DNA from: Rhodospirillaceae bacterium MC!
GTDB lineage: Bacteria; Pseudomonadota; Alphaproteobacteria; MC1
Length of the DNA: 64,000 nt
Assembly (NCBI GenBank): GCA_002632265.1
Contig: NQOV01000002.1
Coordinates: 56,995-120,994 of the forward strand
Reading direction: 5' to 3'
The notes beneath the pieces are model-generated. The model was not told the DNA's origin. It searched no databases and worked only from the letters and a program-made list of their open reading frames with translations. The stretch's first letter is position 1, and each line of letters starts with the position of its first letter. This document shows positions 1 to 9,871 of this stretch, one piece after another. The translations under genes were made by a program, and so were the position numbers.

Positions 1-1
1 G

Positions 2-1315
2 GAATTCAAGAAGTTAAAAAGAATCATTAAAGAACAAGAGATCACTATAAAAAGGCAAGAACGTGCCTTAAATAGATTGGAAGAAGACCAAACTCCTAAA
101 AATAGTACACAAAAAATCTATACTAATATTTTGTCTAGAGCGTCAAACATATCTGTGGGGATCAACTTGGATTTCTCGAAATTATTAGGGCCGATTACCT
201 TTTTCAAACAAATGGCTGACAGCTTTGATAAAACTGCTAAAGTTGCTCAACAATTGAATGACGAAACCTTAAAGATCTCATCTTCCATTGATGATACTAA
301 AGAAGCCATTAGTAATGAGTTGGCAGGAATCGCCTCTTCTTTTAATGGTTTGGAAAGTACCATGGAAACAGTGAACGGCTCAATAGAAACAACAAGTGAG
401 ACAGTATTATCTCTTGAGGGATATTCCCAAGATGTGGCAAATATCATTCAAACCATTGAGGCCATTGCCAATCAAACCAATCTTTTAGCATTAAATGCAA
501 CCATTGAGGCCGCTCGTGCTGGGGAAGCGGGTAAGGGATTCGCTGTTGTGGCGTCCGAAGTGAAAAGTTTAGCAACACAAACCGCAGGAGCTACCGAAGA
601 TATTAAGGTGCGAATCCAACAATTAACAAGTAGTGTATCAACTATCATTACTAATATTGATAATGTAAAAGTATCCATTAGCGAAAGTATGGAAATCGCC
701 AAAAAGAACAAGGATATTGACGATAAAGTTACCCAAATCAATAGTAATTTTGCTGATTTATCAAATAATGTTGAGGGTTTCCGTGGGAGTATTTCTTCTC
801 TTGAAAACGATATCGCCAACATCAATCACAACTACATCTCGCAAATTGATTCTCGAGTTGTAAAAGCCATTTTGGAATATGTGGACAATTCTTCGGCAAA
901 AGCTATGGATCTTATGGAATATCTATCAGAGCTTGAGATTCCTAACTATATTTTACAACAAACTAAACAAGATCATGCCCTATGGATGAAAAAATTAATC
1001 TCGTCATCAACTGGTACAGTGGCTATTAATTTAAATGAATTATCAGATCATCATCAATGTCGCTTAGGTAAGTGGTATGATCAAATGGAAAATCCGTCAA
1101 TTAAAGCCAACACTGCTTATAAAAATCTTATTGAACCGCATAAGGGCGTACATGCTACAGGTATCCAAGCCATGAACCTATTTACCGAAGGTAAGATCTA
1201 TGAGGGGATTGACATAATCAACACCCAAACATCTAGCTACTCTGCCGAAGTTATTAAATTGCTAGATGCCCTATACAACGACATGAACACCGAACATTTC
1301 AAAAAAGGAGAGTAA
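2..1315 (+). CDS. Methyl-accepting chemotaxis protein with C-terminal CZB domain (5' partial)
   Basis: Cytoplasmic signalling part of a chemoreceptor. The frame is open to the left edge of the window, so the true start lies outside; a TTG at 77 is only the first internal start-like codon. The highly conserved receptor tip ([20 protein letters not shown]) lies near residue 140 counted from that TTG, followed by [12 protein letters not shown], the region that contacts CheA and CheW. The C-terminal ~110 residues form a CZB (chemoreceptor zinc-binding) domain with [10 protein letters not shown] and a later HKGVHATG, the His/Cys pattern that binds zinc in this family. No membrane segment is visible in the part present. 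CZB receptors are linked to redox or hypochlorous-acid sensing in other bacteria; that role here is inference. Confidence 0.93.
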   Translation, partial: EFKKLKRIIKEQEITIKRQERALNRLEEDQTPKNSTQKIYTNILSRASNISVGINLDFSKLLGPITFFKQMADSFDKTAKVAQQLNDETLKISSSIDDTKEAISNELAGIASSFNGLESTMETVNGSIETTSETVLSLEGYSQDVANIIQTIEAIANQTNLLALNATIEAARAGEAGKGFAVVASEVKSLATQTAGATEDIKVRIQQLTSSVSTIITNIDNVKVSISESMEIAKKNKDIDDKVTQINSNFADLSNNVEGFRGSISSLENDIANINHNYISQIDSRVVKAILEYVDNSSAKAMDLMEYLSELEIPNYILQQTKQDHALWMKKLISSSTGTVAINLNELSDHHQCRLGKWYDQMENPSIKANTAYKNLIEPHKGVHATGIQAMNLFTEGKIYEGIDIINTQTSSYSAEVIKLLDALYNDMNTEHFKKGE

Positions 1316-1412
1316 TAAATATTTAATTTATAATGTGTTTTTTGTTGTGTATTAGTCTTTTTTGTGCTATATTTATAATATAAACATAAAGATTACACAT
1401 GGAGATCGCACA

Positions 1413-3185
1413 ATGAATTCAAAAGATAAAGTATTAAAGTTACAATCTATATTATCAGAACACAATATAGATGGCTACATGATTCCAAGAGAAGATGAAT
1501 ACCAAAATGAAGAAGTAACTAAAGCCAGTGAACGCTTACATTGGTTAACAGACTTTACAGGATCAGCAGGCTTGGCCATAGTCTTAAAGGATAAATCTGC
1601 GTTATTTGTTGACGGTCGCTATACTACTCAAGCCACACAACAGACCGATCTAGATGTCTTTGAGCAACTGCATTTAATTAAAGATCCTTTTACTAAGTGG
1701 ATCATTAAGAATGTGCCAACTAATTCCACCATTGCGGTAGACGGTAATTTATTCTTACATTCTAAATTCGAAAAATCCCATAAGGAACTTGCCAAACACA
1801 ATATTAAATTAATAACATTATCTACAAATCTCATCGATTCCCTATGGCAAGATCAACCGCAACAGCCAACAGATAAAATAGTTATCCACGGCATGGAATA
1901 CGCTGGGCGTAGTAGTGAAGACAAAATTAATTCCATTACGAAAACCCTAAAGGAAAAAGATACCGACGCAATTATCATAAATAATCCCTCTTGTCTTGCG
2001 TGGTTATTAAATATCCGTGGGAGAGAGCTGAAAAATACGCCCTTTGTTCTTGCTTTCGCTATTTTACAGAGCGATAAAACTTGCGATATCTTCATTGATG
2101 AACGCAAACTCACCGCAGAAACTACCGCTTATCTTGAAAAGCTATGTAATATCAATCCTTTAGAAAAATTTCATGAGGCTCTTGCCAACTTTAGTAATAA
2201 AAAAGTCCATTTAGATACGCCTTTTGCCAGTGAAAATATGTACCAGATCATCACAAGTAATAATGGGACATGTGTGGATTATCCGTGTCCCATTAGTGTG
2301 GAAAAGTGCCATAAAAATCCAATCGAAGTCGAAGGATTCGAAAAAGCCCACGTTTTAGACGGTGTGGCAATGGTGAAATTCATTAAATATATGCGTGAAG
2401 AAGTAGAAAAAGGAACAAACTTGAGCGAATTATCCCTAGCCGACGATCTTGAACGCATTCGTAGAGAAAATCCCAACTGCTTAGGTTTAAGCTTTGAGAG
2501 TATTATCGGCTTTAATGCCAACGCCGCCTTGCCCCATTATCGAGCTACTAAAGATAATTTCTCACAGGTTACCAATAACGGTATTTTGCTCATAGATAGC
2601 GGTGGCCAGTATCTATCAGGGACAACCGATATCACACGCACATTCGCTTTCGGTAACGTTCCGCAGGAATTTAAAGACAACGCTACCTTAGTTCTAAAGG
2701 GTCATTTAGCATTAATTAACGCCACATTCCCCAACAAAACCCACGGAGCTCAACTGGATACCTTAGCCCGTATGCACCTATGGAATAACGGCTTGAATTT
2801 CGATCATGGAACAGGCCACGGCGTTGGCTCACATTTATCAGTTCACGAAGGTCCAGTCTCAATCTCGCCACGCACCACCAATCCCCACAGTGTGGTAGAA
2901 GTGGGCAACTGTATGTCCGTAGAACCTGGATACTATAAAGAAGGCCATTACGGCATTCGCATTGAAAACCTAGCCATAGCCCAAAAAAGCGAAAGCGATG
3001 GATTCTTAAATTTCAATAACATAACCTACTGCCCCATCGATTTCAACATCATCAATCAAGAGCTATTATCAGTTGAAGACAAAACTAATCTAAACAACTA
3101 CCACCAACTAGTATTCCAAAAACTCTCTCCCCTTTTAGATGACACCCACAAACAATGGCTAAAAGAAAACACTAAACCTTTATAA
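1413..3185 (+). CDS. pepP: Xaa-Pro aminopeptidase (aminopeptidase P, M24B)
   Basis: Removes N-terminal residues that precede proline; dinuclear-metal cytosolic peptidase of 590 residues. I chose ATG 1413 because GGAG at 1401-1404 sits 8 nt upstream; an in-frame TTG at 1362 has no such site. Two creatinase-like N-terminal domains (about 1-310) precede the pita-bread catalytic domain. Metal ligands are visible as LLIDSGGQY and TTDITRTF (two Asp), HGTGHGVG (His), and EPGYY and GIRIENL (two Glu). The length and the C-terminal extension match the long eukaryote-like aminopeptidase P class rather than the ~440-residue E. coli enzyme. The last ~350 bp are clearly richer in C than the first part. The downstream spacer carries only a possible small minus-strand gene. 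Confidence 0.95.
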   Translation: MNSKDKVLKLQSILSEHNIDGYMIPREDEYQNEEVTKASERLHWLTDFTGSAGLAIVLKDKSALFVDGRYTTQATQQTDLDVFEQLHLIKDPFTKWIIKNVPTNSTIAVDGNLFLHSKFEKSHKELAKHNIKLITLSTNLIDSLWQDQPQQPTDKIVIHGMEYAGRSSEDKINSITKTLKEKDTDAIIINNPSCLAWLLNIRGRELKNTPFVLAFAILQSDKTCDIFIDERKLTAETTAYLEKLCNINPLEKFHEALANFSNKKVHLDTPFASENMYQIITSNNGTCVDYPCPISVEKCHKNPIEVEGFEKAHVLDGVAMVKFIKYMREEVEKGTNLSELSLADDLERIRRENPNCLGLSFESIIGFNANAALPHYRATKDNFSQVTNNGILLIDSGGQYLSGTTDITRTFAFGNVPQEFKDNATLVLKGHLALINATFPNKTHGAQLDTLARMHLWNNGLNFDHGTGHGVGSHLSVHEGPVSISPRTTNPHSVVEVGNCMSVEPGYYKEGHYGIRIENLAIAQKSESDGFLNFNNITYCPIDFNIINQELLSVEDKTNLNNYHQLVFQKLSPLLDDTHKQWLKENTKPL

Positions 3186-3195
3186 AATCCAGTAA

Positions 3196-3357
3196 TTAAA
3201 TTTCAGGATTATCATTCGGTTTATCCAATTCGTTTAATTTGCTTTTTAAACTACAAGTATCACAAATTTCGGAATTATGTAAATTATCACACCACCACAA
3301 ATGAAATAACTTAAAGGCGTAAAACCATATTGACAAATAAAACGGAATATGATACAA
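3196..3357 (-). CDS. Possible small membrane/Cys-motif protein or remnant
   Basis: A 53-codon minus-strand frame with a TTG start at 3357 and stop at 3196-3198. It encodes a hydrophobic aromatic stretch (FYLSIWFYAFKLFHLWW) followed by C-D-N-L-H and an EICDTC motif, then a polar tail. The mix of a membrane-like segment and a CxxC pattern looks coding rather than random. There is no clear Shine-Dalgarno, the frame is closed by TGA just upstream, and its 5' end overlaps the promoter of the plus-strand operon. It could be a real small protein or the tail of a lost gene. Function unknown. Confidence 0.3.
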   Translation of the reverse strand: MYHIPFYLSIWFYAFKLFHLWWCDNLHNSEICDTCSLKSKLNELDKPNDNPEI

Positions 3358-3358
3358 T
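3330..3358 (+). promoter_or_regulatory. Sigma-70-type promoter for the 3404-sdaA operon
   Basis: TTGACA (3330-3335), 17-nt spacer, TACAAT (3353-3358). The predicted start point near 3365 gives a leader of about 40 nt to the ATG at 3404. Confidence 0.7.
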
Positions 3359-3403
3359 ATCCCATATAAATAACCACTTCATAACCATTTATAGGAGTTT
3401 GAT

Positions 3404-3907
3404 ATGTTACTTATACACATTATACAACACACGCCGATTTGGGTATGGATTATATTTGTGGTGTTAGCGAAAAGGGTGGCGAGTGCGTGTCGTGAAACTA
3501 AAGTGGATATTCGTGTATCTGTAATCACTCCGTTAATCTTTGTAGCATGGGGATTGGAAAAGGTTGTGATGAATTTTTCCTATTATATAAGTGATGTTTT
3601 AATTTATATTATTATGCTGGCAATAGGATCAGCTATAGGTTATGTAATATATAAAAGATTTCATAAATTCTACTTAAAAGACAATGATTTATGGCGGAAG
3701 AAATCCTATTTGCCTTTGTATGTGTTGCTCCTTAATTTCTTTTCAAAATACATATTAAATGTATTTCTAGGAGTAAAGCCAAAATTAACGGAAGATTTGA
3801 CTTTTAACATAATTTATTGTTGTATCTGTGGATTATTTGCAGGATTATTCATCGGTGGGATTTTAAATGCCATTCAGAATAAAAAAAGACTTGAATCAAA
3901 CATATAA
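3404..3907 (+). CDS. Small integral membrane protein (DUF6622-like)
   Basis: A 167-residue protein with about four or five membrane segments (near 10-25, 40-60, 65-85, 105-125, 135-155). The start MLLIHIIQHTPIWVWIIFVV resembles the N-terminus of the DUF6622 membrane family; that assignment is from memory of the pattern. GGAG at 3394-3397 supports ATG 3404. The stop is 16 nt before the sdaA start, so the two are almost certainly co-transcribed from the promoter at 3330-3358. This suggests, but does not prove, a link to serine metabolism or export. No catalytic motif is visible. Confidence 0.75.
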   Translation: MLLIHIIQHTPIWVWIIFVVLAKRVASACRETKVDIRVSVITPLIFVAWGLEKVVMNFSYYISDVLIYIIMLAIGSAIGYVIYKRFHKFYLKDNDLWRKKSYLPLYVLLLNFFSKYILNVFLGVKPKLTEDLTFNIIYCCICGLFAGLFIGGILNAIQNKKRLESNI

Positions 3908-3923
3908 ACGGAGAAATTTTCCC

Positions 3924-5135
3924 ATGGATTCCCTAAGAGAGTTATTTAAGATTGGTAATGGTCCATCAAGTTCGCATACTATGGGGCCAGAGAAAGCGTC
4001 GAAGATATTTAAAGAAAAGAATCCCACATGTAAGAAATTCCGTGTGGAATTGTACGGATCGCTTGGAGCAACAGGCAAGGGGCATTTAACCGATTGGATC
4101 ATTATTGAAACCCTAAAACCAGCCTTTAGCGAAATTGTGTGGAAAGCGGATTTCGTTCATGAATTTCATTCCAATGGTATGAAGTTAATGGCCTTGGATG
4201 ATTTTGATAATGTAGTGAATGAATCTCTGGTGTTTTCCGTAGGTGGTGGGGCGATTGTTTTCTATGATTCTCTGGATAATAATCAAGAAACATCAGCACA
4301 ACCCGTCTATAATCTTACAACAATGAGCGATATAATAGCGTGGTGCAAAGGTCATAATAAAGAGCTATGGCAATATGTGGAAGAATGTGAGGGTGTGGAA
4401 ATTTGGGATTATCTTAAAACCATTTGGCAAGCCATGAAAGATTCCATAAATAATGGCTTAAGTACGCAAGGGTTATTGCCTGGCTCTCTTAAATATCCAC
4501 GTAAAGCCAAGGATTTCTATGAGAAAAATCAGCATAAAAACAAAGAAGATCAGTTCTTAGGTAAGATCTTTGCCTATACTCTAGCGGTATCCGAAGAAAA
4601 TGGAGCAGGTGGGAAAATCGTAACCGCTCCCACTTGCGGATCGGCAGGGACTATCCCAGGGTTATTATACGCCATGCAGGATGAATATAATCTCACTGAT
4701 GATCAGATTTTAAAATCCTTAGCGATTGCAGGAATTATCGGCAATACTATCAAGCATAACGCCACCATTTCAGGAGCGGAAGGCGGTTGCCAAGCGGAAA
4801 TCGGATCAGCCTGTTGTATGGCCGCAGGAATGGCGAGCTATCTTTTAGGTGGCACGCTCGGTCAGATAGAATATTCCGCCGAAATTGCCCTAGAACATAA
4901 TCTAGGTTTAACCTGTGATCCCATTGGCGGATACGTGCAGATCCCTTGCATAGAAAGAAACGCCATAGCTTCCACACGAGCGTTAAACACAGCCAAATAC
5001 ACCCTATTCACTGACGGCTCTCACAGAGTTTCCCTAGATCAAGTAATTCTTACCATGAAACAAACAGGCGAAGACCTCCGCACCGAATACAAAGAAACCT
5101 CCCTAGCTGGACTAGCAAAAATCTTGCCAACTTAA
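3924..5135 (+). CDS. sdaA: L-serine dehydratase (ammonia-lyase), iron-sulfur type
   Basis: Converts L-serine to pyruvate and ammonia with an oxygen-sensitive [4Fe-4S] cluster. ATG 3924 is chosen because GGAG at 3910-3913 lies 10 nt upstream; upstream in-frame codons overlap the previous gene. The N-terminal substrate domain carries SSSHTMGPEKA. The C-terminal domain carries APTCGSAGTIPG, GCQAEIGSACC and LTCDPIGGYVQIPC, which contain the cluster cysteines. At 403 residues it is a compact single-chain form, about 50 shorter than E. coli SdaA. It is the second gene of a two-gene operon and converges on gltB across a hairpin element. Such enzymes are typical of anaerobic or fermentative amino-acid users. 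Confidence 0.95.
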   Translation: MDSLRELFKIGNGPSSSHTMGPEKASKIFKEKNPTCKKFRVELYGSLGATGKGHLTDWIIIETLKPAFSEIVWKADFVHEFHSNGMKLMALDDFDNVVNESLVFSVGGGAIVFYDSLDNNQETSAQPVYNLTTMSDIIAWCKGHNKELWQYVEECEGVEIWDYLKTIWQAMKDSINNGLSTQGLLPGSLKYPRKAKDFYEKNQHKNKEDQFLGKIFAYTLAVSEENGAGGKIVTAPTCGSAGTIPGLLYAMQDEYNLTDDQILKSLAIAGIIGNTIKHNATISGAEGGCQAEIGSACCMAAGMASYLLGGTLGQIEYSAEIALEHNLGLTCDPIGGYVQIPCIERNAIASTRALNTAKYTLFTDGSHRVSLDQVILTMKQTGEDLRTEYKETSLAGLAKILPT

Positions 5136-5142
5136 GCCAATA

Positions 5143-5202
5143 TGCACCTTGAATTAGAGCTTAGGTAAGCATATGTACATGTACGCTCTAATCCAAGGCA
5201 CA
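5143..5202. repeat. A-type hairpin module between sdaA and gltB
   Basis: Inverted arms 5143-5160 and 5185-5202 (TGCACCTTGAATTAGAGC against GCTCTAATCCAAGGCACA) pair almost completely. Read on the minus strand it has the order ATGTGCCTT, arm, a TACATGTAC-like core, arm, AAGGTGCATATT, matching the A modules at 43254-43760. It sits between two convergent genes and has no U-tract, so it is unlikely to be a simple terminator. Confidence 0.65.
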
Positions 5203-5216
5203 TGATTGTTGTGTTG

Positions 5217-8200
5217 CTAGAAAGGTTTGATATCTAACTTATCTAGCATTTCTTTGGCGGTTAGTTGTTTAAAGAAAGGTAGATGATCGTTCCAGTTGTT
5301 TAGGATCTCGAAAGCGATAGAAGATTGGGTATTGGTTAGATAATCTTCTAGGTGAGATTTAAGGATATCTTGGTAGTGGGATACTTCCACGTTATGGACG
5401 ATGACTGTATCGCTATTGGTTTGTTTTTCCACTGTTTTATTTTTATCGTAGATAAATACCAAACCGCCACTCATACCAGCACCAAAATTAGATCCAATTT
5501 CGCCTAGGATGATAGCCACACCACCAGTCATATATTCACAACCGTTATTTCCGCAACCCTCGGCAATGGCGATACCGCCTGAATTTCTAACGCAAAAGCG
5601 TTCGCCTGCTTTACCGTTTGCCATGAGTTTACCTGATGTAGCTCCGTACATGGCAGTATTACCGATAATGGTATTTTGCCCGCTCACTAGGTTAGATTTT
5701 AACGGTGGTTTTATGATAATAGTAGCACCGCTTAAGCCTTTACCTACGTAATCGTTAGCGTCGCCATATACTTCGAGCTTAAGACCGTAAGTGGCGAATG
5801 CTCCTAGGGATTGCCCTGCTGATCCGTCTAATCTTAAGGTAATTTGATTTTCTCTTATGCTGATTGTTTTGGATTTTCTTGTAATATACGAGCTGATTTT
5901 CGTTCCTACAGATCTATGAATATTCTTAACTTTTAACGCCAATTGAAGATTGGTTTTACTTTTAACCGCTTTTCTGATATCACTAAAGATAATATGATCC
6001 AAAGTTGTCGGAAGTTCATTTCGTCCTTCAATTGAGTAAACTCGTGGATGTTTCCAACTATCGGCGGTGGCGATGATCGGATTAAGATCCAAGTTATCAA
6101 GCCACGAATTACCATGACTCACTTGAGAAAGTAAATCCGCACGCCCTACGATTTCTTCGATAGAAGTATATCCCAACTCGGCTAAAATTTCTTCTACTTC
6201 TTGAGCCATAAAAGTAACTAAATTGATCACATGTTGAGATTTTCCCTTAAAGAATGCTCGCAGATCTTCCTTTTGGGTACAGATACCGAAAGGACAAGTA
6301 TTCGTATGGCACTGTCTTAACATTTGGCAACCCATGGCGATTAAAGCGATAGTTCCCAAGCCGAATTCTTCTGCTCCTAACATAGCACCGATGACAATGT
6401 CTCGCCCTGTGCGGATTCCGCCGTCTACTCGTAATTTTACCTTATGGCGTAAGGCGTTCATGGTCAAGACTTGATTGGCAGAAGCTAAGCCCATTTCCCA
6501 TGGCATACCAGCATAGAAGATAGATCCTTGTGGGCTTGCTCCTGTACCGCCGTCCGATCCTGATATGACGATAGTATCAGCTCCAGCCTTGGCTACCCCT
6601 GCTGTAATTGTACCGATACCAATACGAGATGTTAACTTAACGCACACTGTGGCAGTGGGGTTAATTTGTTTCAGATCGTAAATTAATTGTGCCAGATCTT
6701 CGATGGAATAAACGTCATGATGTGGCGGTGGCGAAATTAAGCTCACTCCAGGAGTAGCATGGCGTAATTTGGCGATTTCTAAAGTTACCTTAAAGCCAGG
6801 TAACTGACCACCTTCCCCAGGTTTTGCCCCTTGAGCTACTTTAATTTCTAGCTCTTCGGCAGAGTTTAAATATTCGGCAGTAACTCCGAATCTACCAGAT
6901 GCTACCTGCTTAATTTTCGAATTGGCATTGTCGCCATTTTCGTAAGGTGTGAAACGGTCTGTACTTTCTCCGCCCTCGCCTGATGAAGATTTCGCTCCGA
7001 TTCGATTCATGGCAATTGCTAATGTTTCATGAGCTTCTCGGCTTAAAGCTCCGTGGCTCATGGCTTGGACTACAAACCTTTTACGGATTGTATTTAACGG
7101 CTCGATCTCTTCGGCTGTTATAGACTCTCTGTCCGAATTAAAACTTAAAAGATCTCGCAAGTTAATGGGTTTTTTATTGTAGAATTCTTGCGTATATTTT
7201 TTATAATCGTTATAGTTATTATTGGTTATGGCCTTTTGTAAGAGCGTGATATGCTTAGCATTGTAAGCATGGGGATTGTGCATGCCTTTATTTTCTGCTC
7301 CTGCTCTTGCTTTTAAGTGAGTACCCACCGCTAGCATAGGATCTTGCAGATTCTCATAAGCCATTTTGTGTTGCTTAATTGACAGCTCTTCCAATCCGCT
7401 TACCCCAATTCCAGAAATGGGCGAACGTAAAGCAGGGAAGTAAGTATTTACTAAAGATCTTGAAAGCCCTAAGACTTCGAAAGGACAACCACCACGATAG
7501 GACGCTATAATACTAATCCCAAGTTTTGACATGATTTTAAGTAAACCACTTTCTAAGGATTTCTTATAGTTGGCGATTGCTTGATCAAGCTCTAGATCTT
7601 TCTTTAACATGCCCTTTTCATGACTGTTACGAATGGCTTGCAACGCTAACCACGGATAAACGGTCGACGCTCCAACCCCAATAAGCACCGCTAAATAATG
7701 GGTGTAGATCATTTCTGATGTTTTAACATGAATGGACGCTTTATCACGTAATTTCACTTCTTTTAGTTTGGCATGGACAGCACCAACAACTAAAATCATG
7801 GGAATCGGCACGTGTTCTTCATCGATAAACTCATCGGAAAGAATAACCCCTGTATAACCTGCTTGGATCTTCTCAACGATATCATGGCAAATGGAATCCA
7901 GCTTAGCGGATAAGGTTTCAGTATTTTTATTCCATACGGTTTGGATAGTAATCAAGCCGTCTTTAAAATTATGCTCGAATGTGGCGAAATCGTCATCATC
8001 AAATACAGGACTCTTAGCAGTTACAAAATTATTAGTATATTCTTGATCTTGCTTTAATAAGTTCCCCATAATCCCCAAACGAGTTTTTAAAGACATTACT
8101 GCCTTTTCACGAATGGGATCAATGGGCGGATTAGTAACTTGGGAAAAACTTTGACGGAAGAAATGATGTAAACCACGATAATTTTCCGATAATACGGCCA

Positions 8201-9797
8201 AAGGTGTGTCATCCCCTTGAGATCCCAAAGGTTCAACGCCCACATTCGCCATGGGATTTAACATCTTTTTGATGTTATCTACAGTAATGGCGAAACATTT
8301 TTGTTGAATGATCAATTCCTTATCGCTTAAGCTTTTGATTTCGGCTTTGATTTTAGGGAATTTCTCGAATTCCTTAAGATCATCCACCCATTTTTCGTAA
8401 GGATATTGCGAACTTAAATGAGCAAATAATTCATCTTCAGGATAGAATTTCCCTTCATTTAGATTCACTCCTATCAAACCCCCTGCATTAATGGCGAACT
8501 TTTGGACTACACTTTCTTCGGGGAAATCCACAAGACCAGTTTCCGAGCCAACAAATAAGATATCTTGATCATCTAAATAAGCACGTAACGGACGCAAGCC
8601 ATTTCTATCAAGGCCCGCAATTACCCATTCGCCATCACTGGCACATAAGGACGCAGGGCCGTCCCATGGGCTGGCGATAAGATGATTATATTTAAACATA
8701 GCTTTATCTTTATCATTAAGCAAGTTATCTTGTTCGTATGCTTTTGGGATTAGGGTAGCTTTTGCCTGTGGAGCAGAATAATTGGTTTTCACTAAAGCTT
8801 CAAATACGGAATCCAAGGCCGAAGTATCAGAAGATCCTGCTTGGATGAATGGCAGTAAGTCGCCGATGTCATCCTTAAAGTAATCATCTTTCATGGAATG
8901 TTCTTGAATGCTTGTCCAATTGATATTCCCTGATAGCGTATTAATTTCGCCATTATGTGCTAAACATCTAAAGGGTTGAGCAAGTTGCCAGTTGGGGAAT
9001 GTGTTGGTTGAATAACGTTGATGATATATGGCATAAGCCGATTTATAATCAGCATTGGAAAGATCAGGAAAGAAAGTTTCCAACTCTGTCGCCATTAACA
9101 TCCCTTTATATACGATGTTTTGCGACGATAACGAACAGACATAAAAATCTTTGATCCCTTCCAAAATAATACGCTTTTCTATTCTACGACGAATGAGAAA
9201 GAGATCTTTTTCTAGTTCTTTTACTTCTTTACCCTGTGGGGTTTGTATTAGAATTTGCTCGATAGTAGGGCGTGTTAAGTTGGCGATACTCCCCACAACA
9301 TCGGTATTAACTGGCACGTGTCGCCACCCTAGGATATTATAATCAACGATATTTAAGATTTCTTGTTCTACAATACCTCTACAAGTTTCTTGTTCTTGTT
9401 CGTCCTTACGTGGTAGGAAGATCATCCCAACGGCGATAAGTTCTTTTTCTGTGGGAATGTGTCCGATCTTTTTCACATGATTATGGAAAGTATCTTGATC
9501 GATTTGAATTTGAATTCCTGCACCGTCGCCTGTTCTACCGTCGGAAGCCACAGCTCCCCTATGGTTTAATCCGCATAGAGCATTTAATGCAAGATCTATA
9601 ACTTTTCTTTGGGGCTTACCTTTAGTATTCACAATCAAGCCTACACCACAATTGGCATGTTCTTCATTCTGATCATATAAGCCTTTTTTAGAATAGAATT
9701 CCTTAAGTTTTAGCTGATCTTCATATGAATTTTGTATATTATGATATTCTGCGTTATTTTCCATTGTTTCATGTTCCATTTGTTTTGTTAGTTTCAT
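5217..9797 (-). CDS. gltB: Glutamate synthase (NADPH) large subunit
   Basis: Makes glutamate from 2-oxoglutarate and glutamine with electrons from GltD. The 1526 residues show, in order, a type 2 glutamine amidotransferase domain whose nucleophile is Cys50 in HANCGVGLIV, a central domain, the FMN-binding synthase domain with the 3Fe-4S motif CQMLRQCHTNTCPFGICTQ near residue 1160, and a C-terminal GXGXG domain. The first 49 residues would be a propeptide cleaved before Cys50; that is longer than usual, and Met7 or Met12 are alternative starts. It lies downstream of gltD in the same direction, with a 74-bp gap containing a 13-bp tandem repeat. Confidence 0.97.
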   Translation of the reverse strand: MKLTKQMEHETMENNAEYHNIQNSYEDQLKLKEFYSKKGLYDQNEEHANCGVGLIVNTKGKPQRKVIDLALNALCGLNHRGAVASDGRTGDGAGIQIQIDQDTFHNHVKKIGHIPTEKELIAVGMIFLPRKDEQEQETCRGIVEQEILNIVDYNILGWRHVPVNTDVVGSIANLTRPTIEQILIQTPQGKEVKELEKDLFLIRRRIEKRIILEGIKDFYVCSLSSQNIVYKGMLMATELETFFPDLSNADYKSAYAIYHQRYSTNTFPNWQLAQPFRCLAHNGEINTLSGNINWTSIQEHSMKDDYFKDDIGDLLPFIQAGSSDTSALDSVFEALVKTNYSAPQAKATLIPKAYEQDNLLNDKDKAMFKYNHLIASPWDGPASLCASDGEWVIAGLDRNGLRPLRAYLDDQDILFVGSETGLVDFPEESVVQKFAINAGGLIGVNLNEGKFYPEDELFAHLSSQYPYEKWVDDLKEFEKFPKIKAEIKSLSDKELIIQQKCFAITVDNIKKMLNPMANVGVEPLGSQGDDTPLAVLSENYRGLHHFFRQSFSQVTNPPIDPIREKAVMSLKTRLGIMGNLLKQDQEYTNNFVTAKSPVFDDDDFATFEHNFKDGLITIQTVWNKNTETLSAKLDSICHDIVEKIQAGYTGVILSDEFIDEEHVPIPMILVVGAVHAKLKEVKLRDKASIHVKTSEMIYTHYLAVLIGVGASTVYPWLALQAIRNSHEKGMLKKDLELDQAIANYKKSLESGLLKIMSKLGISIIASYRGGCPFEVLGLSRSLVNTYFPALRSPISGIGVSGLEELSIKQHKMAYENLQDPMLAVGTHLKARAGAENKGMHNPHAYNAKHITLLQKAITNNNYNDYKKYTQEFYNKKPINLRDLLSFNSDRESITAEEIEPLNTIRKRFVVQAMSHGALSREAHETLAIAMNRIGAKSSSGEGGESTDRFTPYENGDNANSKIKQVASGRFGVTAEYLNSAEELEIKVAQGAKPGEGGQLPGFKVTLEIAKLRHATPGVSLISPPPHHDVYSIEDLAQLIYDLKQINPTATVCVKLTSRIGIGTITAGVAKAGADTIVISGSDGGTGASPQGSIFYAGMPWEMGLASANQVLTMNALRHKVKLRVDGGIRTGRDIVIGAMLGAEEFGLGTIALIAMGCQMLRQCHTNTCPFGICTQKEDLRAFFKGKSQHVINLVTFMAQEVEEILAELGYTSIEEIVGRADLLSQVSHGNSWLDNLDLNPIIATADSWKHPRVYSIEGRNELPTTLDHIIFSDIRKAVKSKTNLQLALKVKNIHRSVGTKISSYITRKSKTISIRENQITLRLDGSAGQSLGAFATYGLKLEVYGDANDYVGKGLSGATIIIKPPLKSNLVSGQNTIIGNTAMYGATSGKLMANGKAGERFCVRNSGGIAIAEGCGNNGCEYMTGGVAIILGEIGSNFGAGMSGGLVFIYDKNKTVEKQTNSDTVIVHNVEVSHYQDILKSHLEDYLTNTQSSIAFEILNNWNDHLPFFKQLTAKEMLDKLDIKPF

Positions 9798-9820
9798 GTT
9801 ATTCTCTTTTCTCTTTAATA

Positions 9821-9867
9821 GTATCTTAGTATAGTATCTTAGTATAGTATTTTAGTATAGTATCTTA
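9821..9867. repeat. 13-bp tandem repeat between gltD and gltB
   Basis: GTATCTTAGTATA is repeated 3.6 times (9821-9833, 9834-9846, 9847-9859 with one change, 9860-9867). It fills most of the gltD-gltB spacer, ending 23 bp before the gltB start as transcribed, and is a likely length-variable site. Confidence 0.9.
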
Positions 9868-9871
9868 AATC

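Noticed and set aside
1362..1412. A longer N-terminus for aminopeptidase P from TTG 1362
   Set aside because: It lacks a ribosome site, while ATG 1413 has GGAG at 8 nt.
5143..5202. A conventional terminator between sdaA and gltB
   Set aside because: The stem is long but has no T-run on either side, and its sequence belongs to the dispersed hairpin family.
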